The notes beneath the pieces were generated by a model, which ran no database searches, was not told the origin of the DNA, and saw only the letters and a program-made list of their open reading frames with translations. From contig JAJNNQ010000008.1 in assembly GCA_027886175.1 (NCBI GenBank), forward strand, positions 678,501 to 742,500: DNA of 64,000 nt, read 5' to 3'. Made by a program: the position numbers and the translations under genes. Below are positions 38,090 through 49,417 of the stretch, piece after piece. Within the stretch, counting starts at the first letter, position 1; the number at the start of each line of letters is the position of its first letter. Source of the stretch: Phylloscopus collybita (Eukaryota; Chordata; Aves; Passeriformes; Phylloscopidae).

Positions 38090-41000
38090 GTGTGAGCAGA
38101 AAAGTAGCCAGTTACTGCTGTGCAGCTGTCAAGGGGTTCGCTCCTGTTTTCTGCAGCACAGGTATTAACCAGCCTGCAACATGTAGTCTGGGCCCTTTTA
38201 TTGAGGATCTAAAAGAATTTTAAGTATTTCTTTAAAAACAGACAAGGACAGGAACAGGTGGCAATAATGCTTTCCCTCTTTCAGGGGCTGCCTTCAAACC
38301 AGGGGGGCGTTTTTCCCATGGGAAGACACAGCAGATGCCATAACAAAATCCCTGGCCACAGAGGAGGATCATGACAAAAGTTTCCAAAAATCAAGAGACA
38401 ACAGGTTTGCAGAAAAGCTGCCACACCATACCAGCATGAAAGTCACAGCAAGATCTTACTGTTTCTTTTACTGTGCCAGGTAAGCAATTCTTCATCCCAC
38501 AGGTAATTTAGCTGGAAGGTTTTGCATTTGTGGATTCAGTTAACTGAGATTAACATCTCAGTGTGTCACCATTTCAGACAGGTTTCCATGTGAAGTAGAT
38601 CATTAGTTTCTTAATCTCTTAGATTTCCCTGGGTAGTTTAGGCAGGGCTTTGGCTGTGAGAGGAAGAGGCTTTAATTTTTCTAACCTAAGGATCAAAGGA
38701 ATTGATCTAAAAGTACATACAAGGCATATGCATAATCTTTTGGCTTCTTTGACCATCTTTTACAAACTAAAGGCTTTAGTTTCAGATCAAATTATTGGAA
38801 ATATTTTGTATCTTTGTATCTCTTTCATTAGCAGAAAGACAGTGCTGTGTCTTTGGCACTGGTTGTGTGGCCAAGATACAAAAGGTTCCTTGTAAGACTT
38901 CTAATTCAGTGACTTCTCTCTGCAAGGATTTCTTTTGCCTTTAGTTTAGATTTAATGTGGCTTTTTTTTTTTTTTTCCATGCAAGGATATTTGTTGTTCA
39001 GAACAATTCACAATCTGTTAAGGGCTGTGTGTAATTTCCAGTAAGTCTGAGGATTTCTTGCTTCCTTCAACTGTATGAATCCTCCCTTGGGAGGATTTTC
39101 CAAAAATCCTTTGATATGGATGAGACAGGACAAACTCCCTTCCACTGAATATTCCCAGCTTTGGTCCAACTGTTTCCCCCCAGCAGTTTGACCCCATGTC
39201 CATGCCAGAAGCTTGTGAAAATCCCACCTCAAATCCGTAGGTGTAAGTGCCCTCGCCCCAGAAGATGAGCACATCCAATGACCTAATCTCTAGACTTTAA
39301 CCCCAGTCTTGATGCCAGCAGCACAACTCACATGACTTGGTTGTATTGATCCTAATCTGCACTAGTACCAACATTCAGACTAGCTAATGCAAACCCACAG
39401 GAAAATGTGATAGAATAAAGTATTATCCCAATAAAGGAATGAGAAATAAACATTTTCACTTCAAAAGGACCCAAAGAGTCTACATGAAAAAGCAGTAATG
39501 TCTCTTTGATACTGCATTTTATGATTTTTTTCTATCCCTCTTTTAGGACAAGGGCACTCATCTCTGGCAGGGTCTCCTTGGAAACACTTGTAGAAAGCCA
39601 TTTCCTTCCCAACACACAGCACACGTGTTCACTGGCAGGCTCATCCTGTGGTCCTCTGCCTCACTTTTCTTTCCATTCCCACTTTCAGAAATTTTTCATA
39701 GGAAGATAGAAGCATCTTTACCCCCTGAGGGTGTTGAGCTGAGCCTCTGTGACCAGCAGGAGTCCAGAGGAGTGCATCAGCCTGGTGGGTCTGCCATGCT
39801 TGGAGTTGCCTTCAATCAAAACCAGACCAGTCCCTGCCCTGGGTCACAGCAGAAGGCCTGATGCCCTCCCTGTAACCCATCTCCTGGGTCTGGGTGTCTC
39901 TGTTACATGGGGAAAGCACAGGATAAAACTAGCTCCCCTCATCCAGCCATGGAGAGCTCCTATGGGGCACTGGCAATGAGGCCTCAGGAAAATATATTGG
40001 GAAAGCATTTTGGAAAATTCCCTGCCCATGCCTTAGTTTCCTCAGCTGCCCCTTCTCTGCCCTCATCAATTTAAAGCCTTCTTCAGAGCCAGCCTTGCGG
40101 TGGCTGACAAAACGTGCTCTGATCTCAATGAATACTTAAAGAGCTTTAAGTATAATAAAGCTGCACTACAACATCATTGACATTAGGGAGCACCCACATA
40201 AATCAGGTTTACTCCCTCTCCTTCCCAGAGGCAGATTTTTCCTTGGCACAGCCGTTCCCGCTGTGCGAGCCGTGAGGCTGCGGCAGCGAGCAAGCCCTCT
40301 CCCGGGGGACAGCTTGCATTCCAAATCTGAGTTGCCAAATATCCCGAGCCTCAGCCTTGTTTGCTTCTGCCCCTGCAGCAGCTGAGCTTTGCTCAGTGTT
40401 CCTGCAGCTTGGTGGGCAGTGAGATTCAGATGTTAGTTCTGCCTGTCTGCACGCGTCCCTCGGGATCTCCGGGTCCTTTTGTCATTAGGCTGAATACTAG
40501 GATCAGTTCTTCTCTGCGAAAAATCATCAGGGACTTCCAAGGCTGGATCCTCTTGCACATGCCTACGTAGTTTGTTTGATTCTAAGTTACACTGTGGGTC
40601 AGTAGCTGCATTTTTCTTACGCTCTGGCTCAAAATAAAGGGTTAGTTTAACTCTCAAACACTCGGTGTTGCATTTGGAAAACAGCCTTGCAATGCTCTCT
40701 CACCATCAGCCCTGGGGTTCCTGCACTTTATGCTTTGCTAATACACCTGCAATGCTGTGCACAGGGTATGCAGACTCCCTGGGGTGAGCCTTCCCAAAGG
40801 GGCTGACCCAAAGCTGCAGGATGAAGTTAAAGATCAGGCACGCAGCGCTTACCTCGCAGGCAGGCAGCTCAGGCTTTCCACCCTGGACTGTTCCAAAGTT
40901 CCCAGGACGAGCTGCACTGGCAACTGCTGCTCTTAAAGGTCCAGGCTGCCTTTACTGCCTGTCAGGGGCAGCCTTATCCTCCAGCAGACCAGCCAAAGAG

Positions 41001-41730
41001 GGGAGTGATTTTCTTCTTTTGTAGTAGTTTATATTCTGATGGTTTTGTTGGTTTATTTTTATTGGCATATGTGCGGGAAGCCCTGTTATGCAATTCGTTG
41101 TGTTGGGTGCTGTATGGAGAGCCTGAAAATGATTCAGTCCCCAAACTGCTTGTAATATTGAGGAGATTTTAACCTTCCACATCACTGAATGACAGCTGAA
41201 GCCCTCCAGGAGTGCAAAGCATGGGCATCATGAGCAACATTTGTAAGTGGTTGTAACCTATAAACCCATCCTCAACCCTGCAGGTCACCCAGGGGCTTCA
41301 GTGTCTAGGGCACCCTGGTGGATGCTCTCATGCTAAAGCAGCAAAGCAGTTGTGCAAAAGTGATGCAGATTTTACATTGTTGACACTGATGTGGTCTGGT
41401 TCCCTGTAGGAAGTGATTTATGACAGACAGAGAGTAATCCAGGGCAGGAAGTCACTGATTTATTGGTGGGGATGGCAACTGTTGAACTAATCACACCACA
41501 CTGAGCTATTCCTTGGGGCTGACACCAGCCCCCACAAAGCAACAGGGTCAGGTTTGCCAAGTCATGTATTTGTCTAAATTCCCCTGGGTTCAAAGAGTAG
41601 CCCTGTCCTTCAAAAGGGAAAATGCTACTCCCGGAGAGCTCTGAGCTCCCTGAACCTGCTATGCCTTCAAGTGTTTGCCTCCAAAGTTAGTGATAGGGAA
41701 AAAACAAACTAGTGCCATCTGAAATGAAAA
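38090..41730. other. Spacer between second and third NAT genes, left part
   Basis: No coding gene is supported. A T-rich run lies near 38961-38977. A small cluster of CpG sites occurs at 40245-40310. The segment probably holds the 5' non-coding exon of the middle NAT gene; the best candidate is listed separately. Confidence 0.4.
40853..40905 (-). other. Possible non-coding 5' exon of the middle NAT gene
   Basis: On the minus strand a sequence ending CTGCGAG is followed by a strong donor GTAAGCG (GT at 40851-40852). A TATA-like TTTAAGA lies about 30 bases upstream of a plausible start near 40905. It sits 2.8 kb upstream of the middle NAT coding exon, on the same strand, where family knowledge predicts a non-coding exon. 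Other good minus-strand donors occur (45385-45386, 46744-46745, about 46460), so this is only one of several possibilities and the start is a guess. Confidence 0.2.
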
Positions 41731-41953
41731 CTTCTTTTTTTTCTTTTTTTTTTTCTTTTTTTTTTTTTTTTTGTGGGGGTGGGTGGGTTGGTTGGTTGTT
41801 TTTTTGGGGTTTTTTTTTTTGTTTTGTTTTTTGGGGGTTTTTGTTTTGTTTTGTTTGTTTTGTGGGGTTTTTTGTTTGTTTGGTTTTGGTTTTTTTGGGG
41901 TGGTTTTTTTTTCTTTTTTTTTTTTTTTTTTCTTTTTTTTTTTTTTTCCTTCC
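41731..41953. repeat. A-free T/G tract
   Basis: For 223 bases the plus strand contains no A. Between 41756 and 41912 it contains only G and T. Runs of T alternate with GGGG, GTTTG and GGTTGG units; the flanks are (T)n with single C. It is low complexity and not a fixed-unit microsatellite. The block GGGGGTGGGTGGGTTGG near 41775 could form a G-quadruplex. Very long open frames through it are meaningless homopolymer translations. Confidence 0.95.
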
Positions 41954-42818
41954 AGCAGCAAATTTCGTTGTATTGCTCAGCAGCAGGCTGTGCCTCTGTG
42001 GGTGAGCTGGGCTGTGCAGGGCCAGCTCTGGGCAGAAGATGAGTCAGTGGAAAGAAAAGTGGCTTTCCCTGTCCCTGCCCTCCACACTCTGCATCTCGGG
42101 GGCAATGGATGTAACGCCCTACTCTGGTACTAAAGGTCTGTGATTTTATGGCTCTGGACTCGTTCTCCTGAGCCTGCAGGAAGCACCCTGACACAGGGAG
42201 AGAGGAGTGGGCACAGCCCTTTTTAGGTGTTTCCTATGTTTGTTCCCACAGAGGACAGAGATTCTTGGCTCTGTGTGGATCTTCTCCTGCACCACAGCTT
42301 TGCAAGACCTGCCTGGACTTTTACCTGCATCCCAATGCTTTGTCCCTGCTGTCCCACTGAGTTCAGCTCCTCTACCTCTCCCACGAATTTAGAGGCCCCA
42401 GAAAAACACAGGTTATAAAGAAGCCAGATCCTGGGGCAATTTCTTCTGATCATTTGTGTTGTGAGCTGCTGGTCCACACCATAAGAAGCCTCTCTTTCTT
42501 TTACAACCACATTTCATTTTCTCATAGGATGGGAGGGCCTCATGTGCCATAAAGAACTACTCCACCCCTGCAGCAAGCACGTGTAAGTGAATTTGACTCT
42601 GGGAAGACAGGGGTTTCAGGAGCTTGCTCTGTCTCTTAAGAAATACATTTTGAACATGCAGCATAGCAGATTTTATTAAATCTAAACTGCTAGTTCTAGA
42701 AGGCTGCACATGCTGCATAACAAGTGAAAAAGGTTTAGTGAGTTACTGTATTTTTAAAAGCCTTTGCTGAAAAATATTAGCACATGCAACAACTAATCAG
42801 GACAACTTCAGTGATGAC

Positions 42819-42836
42819 TTTTTTTTTTTTTTTTTT
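42819..42836. repeat. (T)18 tract
   Basis: A simple homopolymer in the spacer 3' of the third NAT gene. Confidence 0.9.
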
Positions 42837-43850
42837 ACTTTGGGAATACATGCTGTAATTTGGGGGAGAAAAAACATCTGAATAATTCTAGTTCACAGTG
42901 CCTGATTTTTTTATTTAATTGTAATTCACTAATATAATTTGCTTAATTATAAGTGCATAGTTGTAATGCTTCCAAGATTTGTACATAAAGTAACATCAAG
43001 CATCTTCTCAAAGGGCAAAGTGGTCACATTTGAGTAATTTCGCCTACTAGAAGTCCTACTAGAGCCTTTAGGTATGTGATTAGGATTCATCATTTCTCCT
43101 TATATCAATATAATTAGTATCACTGCAAACACATCCTCAGTAGAACAGATATGTTTCAGAAAAACAATTCTGTGCATGTGTTTGGGTTCAGCCATAATAA
43201 TTAACGTGCAATAACACCCAGAGCAGAGTCTGATGAGAGGAACATGTATTCCCAGCAGTCTGCTGCTCAGTGCAAGCAAACAAAATGCTCAGGAGATGCT
43301 TTTGGTTCACAGAAATGCTGCCCCTTGGTTATGTCACCGAGAGAACAGGAGCTGTGCAAAGTCTGAAGCAACACAGAACTGTCGCTAACATTTCTTATCT
43401 TCGGTTCTAAGTCATAAATAACCTGTCCCCAAGTACTGGCATGGTGAGTTTGCACAGGTGTGGGATGGCCTGACTGCCACGTGAGAGGGTGTTGTGGATG
43501 AGAGAGCAAAAAGAACAGGCTTATGGCTTAACTGGAGAACCTCAGCACTGGATGTCTTTGTTTTTTTGGCTATTATGTTCCCAAAATAATATAGTACTCA
43601 TTTAAGAGGCAGCTATGATTTTCCCCAGGTGGCAGCACCAGGTAATAAAGACAAAGATACACAGCTCCATCATTCTGCCCAGCTACACTGGGTGTGTTTA
43701 GAAAAGCTTTTAAGAGATGAAAGGAGTAGGGAATGGGCTGAGTCTGCTTCCCACTAAGCACAAAACAGAGGGGCAATGATCTGATTGAGCTAGACAGAAA
43801 TTATTTGTACCCAGCCTTAAAAGAAATGCAGGAATAGTTTTGAAAATCAA

Positions 43851-43856
43851 TTTATT
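43851..43856 (-). terminator. Candidate polyadenylation signal of the third NAT gene
   Basis: A canonical AATAAA on the minus strand lies about 140 bases beyond the stop codon, a typical position for a short NAT 3' UTR. Confidence 0.45.
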
Positions 43857-43994
43857 TTCCAGATTCATGCTAGTGTGTTCTGCCTTACACTGGCATAGAT
43901 GGAAGGAGAGAGATTAACCTTTGGATGCTTGTCAGAAAGAGAGGGAAGAATTGCCTGTAATGCCACTGAATTGGATTGTAATTCAGGCACTGAG

Positions 43995-44867
43995 TTAGAA
44001 CAGAGACAACTTGCTCGTATTGACAGGTACAAATTTCTTGTCTAGTGTTATATTGAATTTCTCCTTCAGTGTTTCCTCTATTTCTTCATCTGCAAGGATT
44101 CTGATTTCCACAAGATCCATGCTGTCCCTGTAATTGTACTTTATCTCAGTGAGTTTATACCCCACCAGTGCCCGGACGCCGTCGGCGGTCTGCAGGCTGC
44201 AGATGGACTTGGTCACAAAGAGCGAGTCAGGTGCTGTCTGCAGGTGGGCATTGCAGCCCCTGAACTCCTCAATGTCTCGTGGCTGAAGGGTAAAGACATA
44301 AATCCGACGGCAAACCTCGTTTTCCACGTTTTGGGAAGTCGAGATGCTTGGGTTGAGAACCCACTGCTTCCTTTTCACCTTCTCCAGGTACCAAGACCCA
44401 CTCTCCTCCTGGAAACGAAAGACCCCGGGAGTCTGAGGCTGATCTGTCCCTGAAATCAGCTCCATTGGCTGCCACAACTGGTAGGCCATCCCAAACCCCC
44501 CATCCACAATGTAGGATTTGCCATCAAGCTCCACTTGTAGCAGCAGATGATCGATTTCATCTGGATAGCCATCGAGCTCTGGGACATAAACCTTTCCTCC
44601 CAGAAGGGTGACATCATAGCCAAGAGTTTTCAGGACCCAAGACAGAAGGTAGTTGTTTTCCATGCACCAGCCCCCACGTTTCTTCCTCACTATCTTGTTG
44701 TAGGTCGCTTCCAGGTTCAGCTCAATCCTTTCTCCACAGTGGATGCTGAGGTTTTCAAAAGGGACAGCTTGGATGTGGTGCTGGAATAAGTCTGACAGGG
44801 TAGCCAGGTCTGGCTTATTGTGGGAGCCCTGGTAAGAAATTCTGGCAAAATACTCCTTGATGTCCAT
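43995..44867 (-). CDS. NAT: Arylamine N-acetyltransferase (proximal copy)
   Basis: Intact coding exon for 290 residues starting MDIKEYFARI. A frame extends 23 codons further upstream to 44936, but the sequence there contains a splice acceptor (CCCTTCTCTCAG, 5-7 bases before this ATG) and the upstream residues have no counterpart in the other two copies, so the internal ATG is preferred. Marks: PFENL, SIHCGE, RGGWC with Cys68, His107 (EIDHLLL), Asp122 (VDGGFG), YQLWQP. Pocket residues are Phe125, Met127 and Tyr129. The C-terminus ends NTSKLSLF. It is closer by eye to the 32560-33432 copy than to the middle one. Role as for the family: cytosolic acetyl-CoA-dependent acetylation of arylamines and hydrazines. 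Endogenous substrate is not predictable from sequence. Confidence 0.96.
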   Translation of the reverse strand: MDIKEYFARISYQGSHNKPDLATLSDLFQHHIQAVPFENLSIHCGERIELNLEATYNKIVRKKRGGWCMENNYLLSWVLKTLGYDVTLLGGKVYVPELDGYPDEIDHLLLQVELDGKSYIVDGGFGMAYQLWQPMELISGTDQPQTPGVFRFQEESGSWYLEKVKRKQWVLNPSISTSQNVENEVCRRIYVFTLQPRDIEEFRGCNAHLQTAPDSLFVTKSICSLQTADGVRALVGYKLTEIKYNYRDSMDLVEIRILADEEIEETLKEKFNITLDKKFVPVNTSKLSLF

Positions 44868-46482
44868 GCTGCCTCTGAGAGAAGGGTGGGAAAAAATAAC
44901 AGGCTGTGTCAGAAGTGGTGGAAGGCTCTTCCCCATCCCTTATAATGGGGTGCTGAGAAGAGGAGCAGGATTTGACTAACGTCTATATCAAAGGCAGCTG
45001 AGTAATAGTGCTGAGAGAAGCCATTGGGGCACTGCTGATGAGCACAAATGTTATTTTTATTTGCCTCTTTTACAGCTGTGACGAGAGGCTCCAGCTGTGC
45101 TAAGCACATTTCAGCAGAGTTCCTGCCCAGCAAAGCTACAAATCTCTGTAGGAAGGAACAAAAGCAGTAGCAGCGATGTTTCCCTGCTAGAAATTATAGG
45201 AACTGAGACTCTCCAGATCTGAACTGCTTTGCTCGTGGTTTGACTCAGCAAAGCAGAAGCAGAAAACAAACCCTCCCACTCTCGCAGTGTGATCCAGAGC
45301 CTCTTCTGCAACCAAATCTGAAGCAAATCTGTCCTACCCTGGTGTTTCACTCGTCATTTAGGCAGCCAGGCACGAGCTGGTCTCACCTGCTCCTGCTCTC
45401 TGTGCCAGCCAGATGTGACCTGGAGTGCAGAAGTCTTTTTTAGGGCAGAAAAGGCTGTGGGAGGTTTTTTGCTGCATCTGCTGTGAGCTGCCTCCCCACA
45501 GCACAGCTTAGCTCCGGGCTCCTGCTAATCACAGCCCTTCTCCAGCAACAGGAGGAAACCAAGGTTCGGGCCTAAACCACAAGGTTTAAAGGGCTCACAT
45601 TTTCTGAGATCATTTTTGGGGATGCAGTTGCTCCTTCTGCTCATGGTCTTCCCGCTGGTGGGCGGCTGCCCGTGGGTGAGGGAGCAGGCATTGCCCTCCT
45701 CTGGGATGGCAGAGAGCTCCATGCAAGGCTATTTCACAAACACAGGGGTGGAAAGCAGCTCGAGCCCTCCCAGCCCTTGATGGAAGGAATGGGATTTTGA
45801 TGGAGCCAAGTACTTTTGTTATTTCTCCCCAGGCACTGTGCTGAATTTCCAACATCTGTAAGTATGGAGCAATGTTGTTCCCATTATGGACCTGAGAGGT
45901 CCAAAAATGCTCTCAAGTTCCTGTGTGCAACTCCCAAAGCAAAATCAAAAGAAAAATATCCAACTGTTCAACAGGATTATATTCCCAATCTGATGAAAAA
46001 TGGCATACCCAAAACGGTATGGGAATTTTGGAAAGGTTACTTTCAAAGTACAGAAACAGAACAGTGAAAATGAAAAATTCCCATTTGGTGTAAAATCCTG
46101 GCAGAAGCAGAGGGTGCCATGGTTTGGGTCCCCACATAACCTTTGAGGACAGAGGCTTTACAGAGTTCTGACTGTTGCATCACGGCCACCACTGTGCCTC
46201 AACATCCGAGCAGGCCTGAGTGGCCCACGATGGGGTTAAGAGCATCACAGTCAGGAGGTTCTCTCTGTTCAGCTTCTGGCTGTTCCCAGGATTCTCCCAG
46301 AACTACAGTCCTATTCATTTCTGAAAACTTGGCACAGGCTTAGTTCTCGTCGTGTGAATTTTAAACCAGCGTCACCAGCCATGAGATGTTTTTTCCCTTT
46401 TTCTCCCTTCCTTTCCCACTGCCACAGGAAGCAGAACACGTGCAGTAACTTTTTACTTACCGGGAAAATGTTGGTGTGGGTT

Positions 46483-46498
46483 TGTCTGTCTGTCTGTC
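46483..46498. repeat. (TGTC)4 microsatellite
   Basis: Four tandem TGTC units, read directly. Confidence 0.85.
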
Positions 46499-46930
46499 CA
46501 TCTCTCAGGGGTGTTTACAGGGCTGTTTTAATGGGGGTTGCTGAAAGGAGGCAGATGGCACAAATGCCCCAGTTGCTTGAGGTTTGCAACTGAGTAAATA
46601 AACCAGCATATCTACAACAGGGAGCAGCTGAGCTCCCTGCTCTGCCCTTACACCATTCCTGCTGTGTTTTGTCCCCAGGCAGGTTTAACTTCCTGGTTAG
46701 AGAGCACCCAGCTGCCAAGATCTGGGGATTAAGAAAAAGGCTTACCTGGAAAATCAAGTGCCAGTGTACCTCCGGGGCTTGGGGGTGGTTCTAGGCTAAA
46801 GCAAGTGGCGTGGCTGGCTGTCCTCTACTTAGCACAGACAGGGCTGGAGGACTGCTCTCCAGCAGCTCTTCAGGGAAATGTCCTCTCCTTCAACTTGCTT
46901 TCACCCGCCTCTGTCAGATTGCAAAAGCTG

Positions 46931-46960
46931 AAAAAAAAAAAAAAAAAGAAGAGAAGAAAA
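46931..46960. repeat. A-rich tract
   Basis: An A run of about 17 followed by GAAGAGAAGAAAAA. Simple purine-rich sequence. Confidence 0.85.
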
Positions 46961-49387
46961 ACAAACCCGAAGGGTGGAGCATGAGAGCTGGAGTGAGCCA
47001 GCACAGCCAGCAGCATTGTAAACCTGGCTGTTGTTAGAGCAGAGGCTGCTTCACATTTTCCCTTGTTTGATGCTGTCTGCAGGGGCCTGCTCAGGCTGTC
47101 ACCAAAATGTTCTTGTTTCAGTAGCTTGCTGGATGTACTCGGGTGATGTAGTTTTTTTCTCCCGGTCATTAGATCACTATTTCTTTGGAAACGTGGGGAA
47201 GTCCCACATTTGGAAATGCAGTCCAAGAAGGCTTTTCCCTGTTTCTGAAGAACAGCAAGATTTCAGCACAGTAACCTGCACCTGCAACCTGCTTACCCCA
47301 GTCTGCAGCACAGGAACTTCAGTGCTGCCTTTGCCTCCTTTGCTCCGTGTGATTTCCATGTGGTTTTTATTACAGCAAATTTCACAGAATATAAGAAAGC
47401 ACTGGGCCAGCAGTGTGTCTCCTTTGGTCTTTGCCCACAGGAACCACCTGCAGATGTTGTAGATGGTGAAGATGCCCTTGGCACAGTGATGATTATGAAG
47501 TATTAAAACATAGGGAGCTCCATCCTCTCAGAGTGTTTCATGTTGCTTTTGTATCTCCCAATTTTGCTTCTCTTTTGTCAAGCCTCATTCATTCATTCCC
47601 TGGCATCTACAGCTGGATCTTCCCTGTTAGCTCCCCAAGAGTAGTTCCAGTCCTTCACATTTAGTGTCAATGCCAAGTTCCATTCAAACACTGATTTATT
47701 GGGATAATTAGCAGAGATAATAAATCAGATGAAAATAAGATGTCTGTGACAACCCATTACACAGCTCCACTCCCATATCAAAATTTGGCTTTTTATCATC
47801 CCATCAGTGGCCTGTGTGTGACCCCACAGGAGAGAACCCATGCCTAAGCCACAAGATGCTGAAGGGAAAGGAGAACCTGCCCTCATCAGGCCCATCTGGG
47901 CAGATCCAAATCAGTACAAAGAGAAAGCTCATATTCCTGTCTGGACCTTGCTGATCTTTTCTTCCCACAGACACTCATTTTGCCAAAAGTCAAGCAGGCA
48001 GATCCCAGCCCTGATGGAAACCATCCTGAAATTCCATGGACCCAACATCAGGAGACCCATCCATGCTCCTTGTCCAGAGTTGTTTGGGACTGAAGAGGCT
48101 GCCAGAACTGAACACTTGCCATGTTCCCTTGTGTGAACTGGGTCAGGGTTAGTTCCAGGGAACTTTTTAAAATCTGGTTTTCTGACCCAGAAGGAGCAAA
48201 ACCCATTTTCCCTCGTACTTTGATACTCAGCTTTTTTCAACTTCTCTCCCTAAAACCTATCTGATACTGAGCATTTTCTTCCACATCTTTCAAATTCTCT
48301 CCCCAGCTCACTACCCTGCATCACTCTCCTTTTTCTTCATGCACATGTTATAGCCAAACCATTGACACCACGAGCTCCCACCCTCCCCAGCTGTGCCCAA
48401 GGCCAGCGCAGGGCAAAGCTCAGTCAGGGAGTGCCAAAGGTGAGGAAAGGCTGATCTTGAGCCCCAAGCCTTGCTGGAGTCTGTTCAGTGCCCTGCCAGA
48501 TCATCAGGGCTGATCCCAGGCAGGGCAATAAACTGCAATCACAGCTGTTGGCCACAAAGTGCTCTCACAAAGGGCAGAGCCCAGCTGGGATGAGGAACAC
48601 GACCACCACGGGGTGAGTGTGCAAGTGAGAATGTCCTTGGAAAGGACACTGCTGTCCACCTGAAACTATTTCCCAACCTTGGCAGGAGCTGGAGCTGGCT
48701 GAGATTTTTTTTCAGAAGGTCCTCAATGTAATTGCACTCACTTTTATATAAATTTAAACTGCTGACAGCGTTAAATTTAATATTGAAATCCTTCTCTCAT
48801 CCTAACTCTCCTGAGAGGCCTCATCAAAGATGGTTTGCAAATCAACAGTCTCTGTCACTGGCAGGCCCAGGAATGGCTGGATATTCCAACCTGTGCACCA
48901 CATGCGAAAAAAATACTGCTTCAGTATTTTCTAAGAGGAAAATATTCTCAAATAATGAAAAAGTGAAATGACCAAAGGAGACTTACATGTGTATGAATAC
49001 AAGAGGGTGATAAGAGTTTGCTCAACCTCTGAAATTCCTTTGATGAGATACATAAATATATATTTCTAACCTCTAAAGAAAAAAGTCTTTGTAAATATGC
49101 CCAAATGCAGCAGCAGTCACCATTTATGAGCTGTGAAGCTACCAAGTCTCATCCTCAGCAGGGTTAAATTGTCCTCATTCCACCAGAACCACGTTGCAAT
49201 GCTGCTTCCACTCACCTGGCCTTGGGTCTGCTCCTCAAAAAAGCTCCTCTAAAACCAAACTGCTGTTTCAGTGCAAAACCCCTCGGGAACTTCAGTGGGA
49301 GTCTGATCAGTCATAGCTCAGGCAATCAGCCTGGAACATGCAAAGCAGGAGGAACAATTACATCAGTTCTGTCGTTCTGTCATTCCC

Positions 49388-49417
49388 TTTTTTCCTTTTT
49401 TTTTTTTTTTTTTTTTT
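49388..49417. repeat. T-rich tract
   Basis: T runs interrupted by CC at 49394-49395, ending in a run of about 22 T before GGAGG. Confidence 0.9.

Noticed and set aside
41659..42194. Lys/Pro-rich and Phe/Gly-rich open frames up to 161 residues
   Set aside because: They are direct translations of the low-complexity T/G tract.
43995..44936. A 313-residue version of the third NAT with 23 extra N-terminal residues
   Set aside because: A splice acceptor lies inside the extra stretch, and the other two copies start at the equivalent of the internal methionine.
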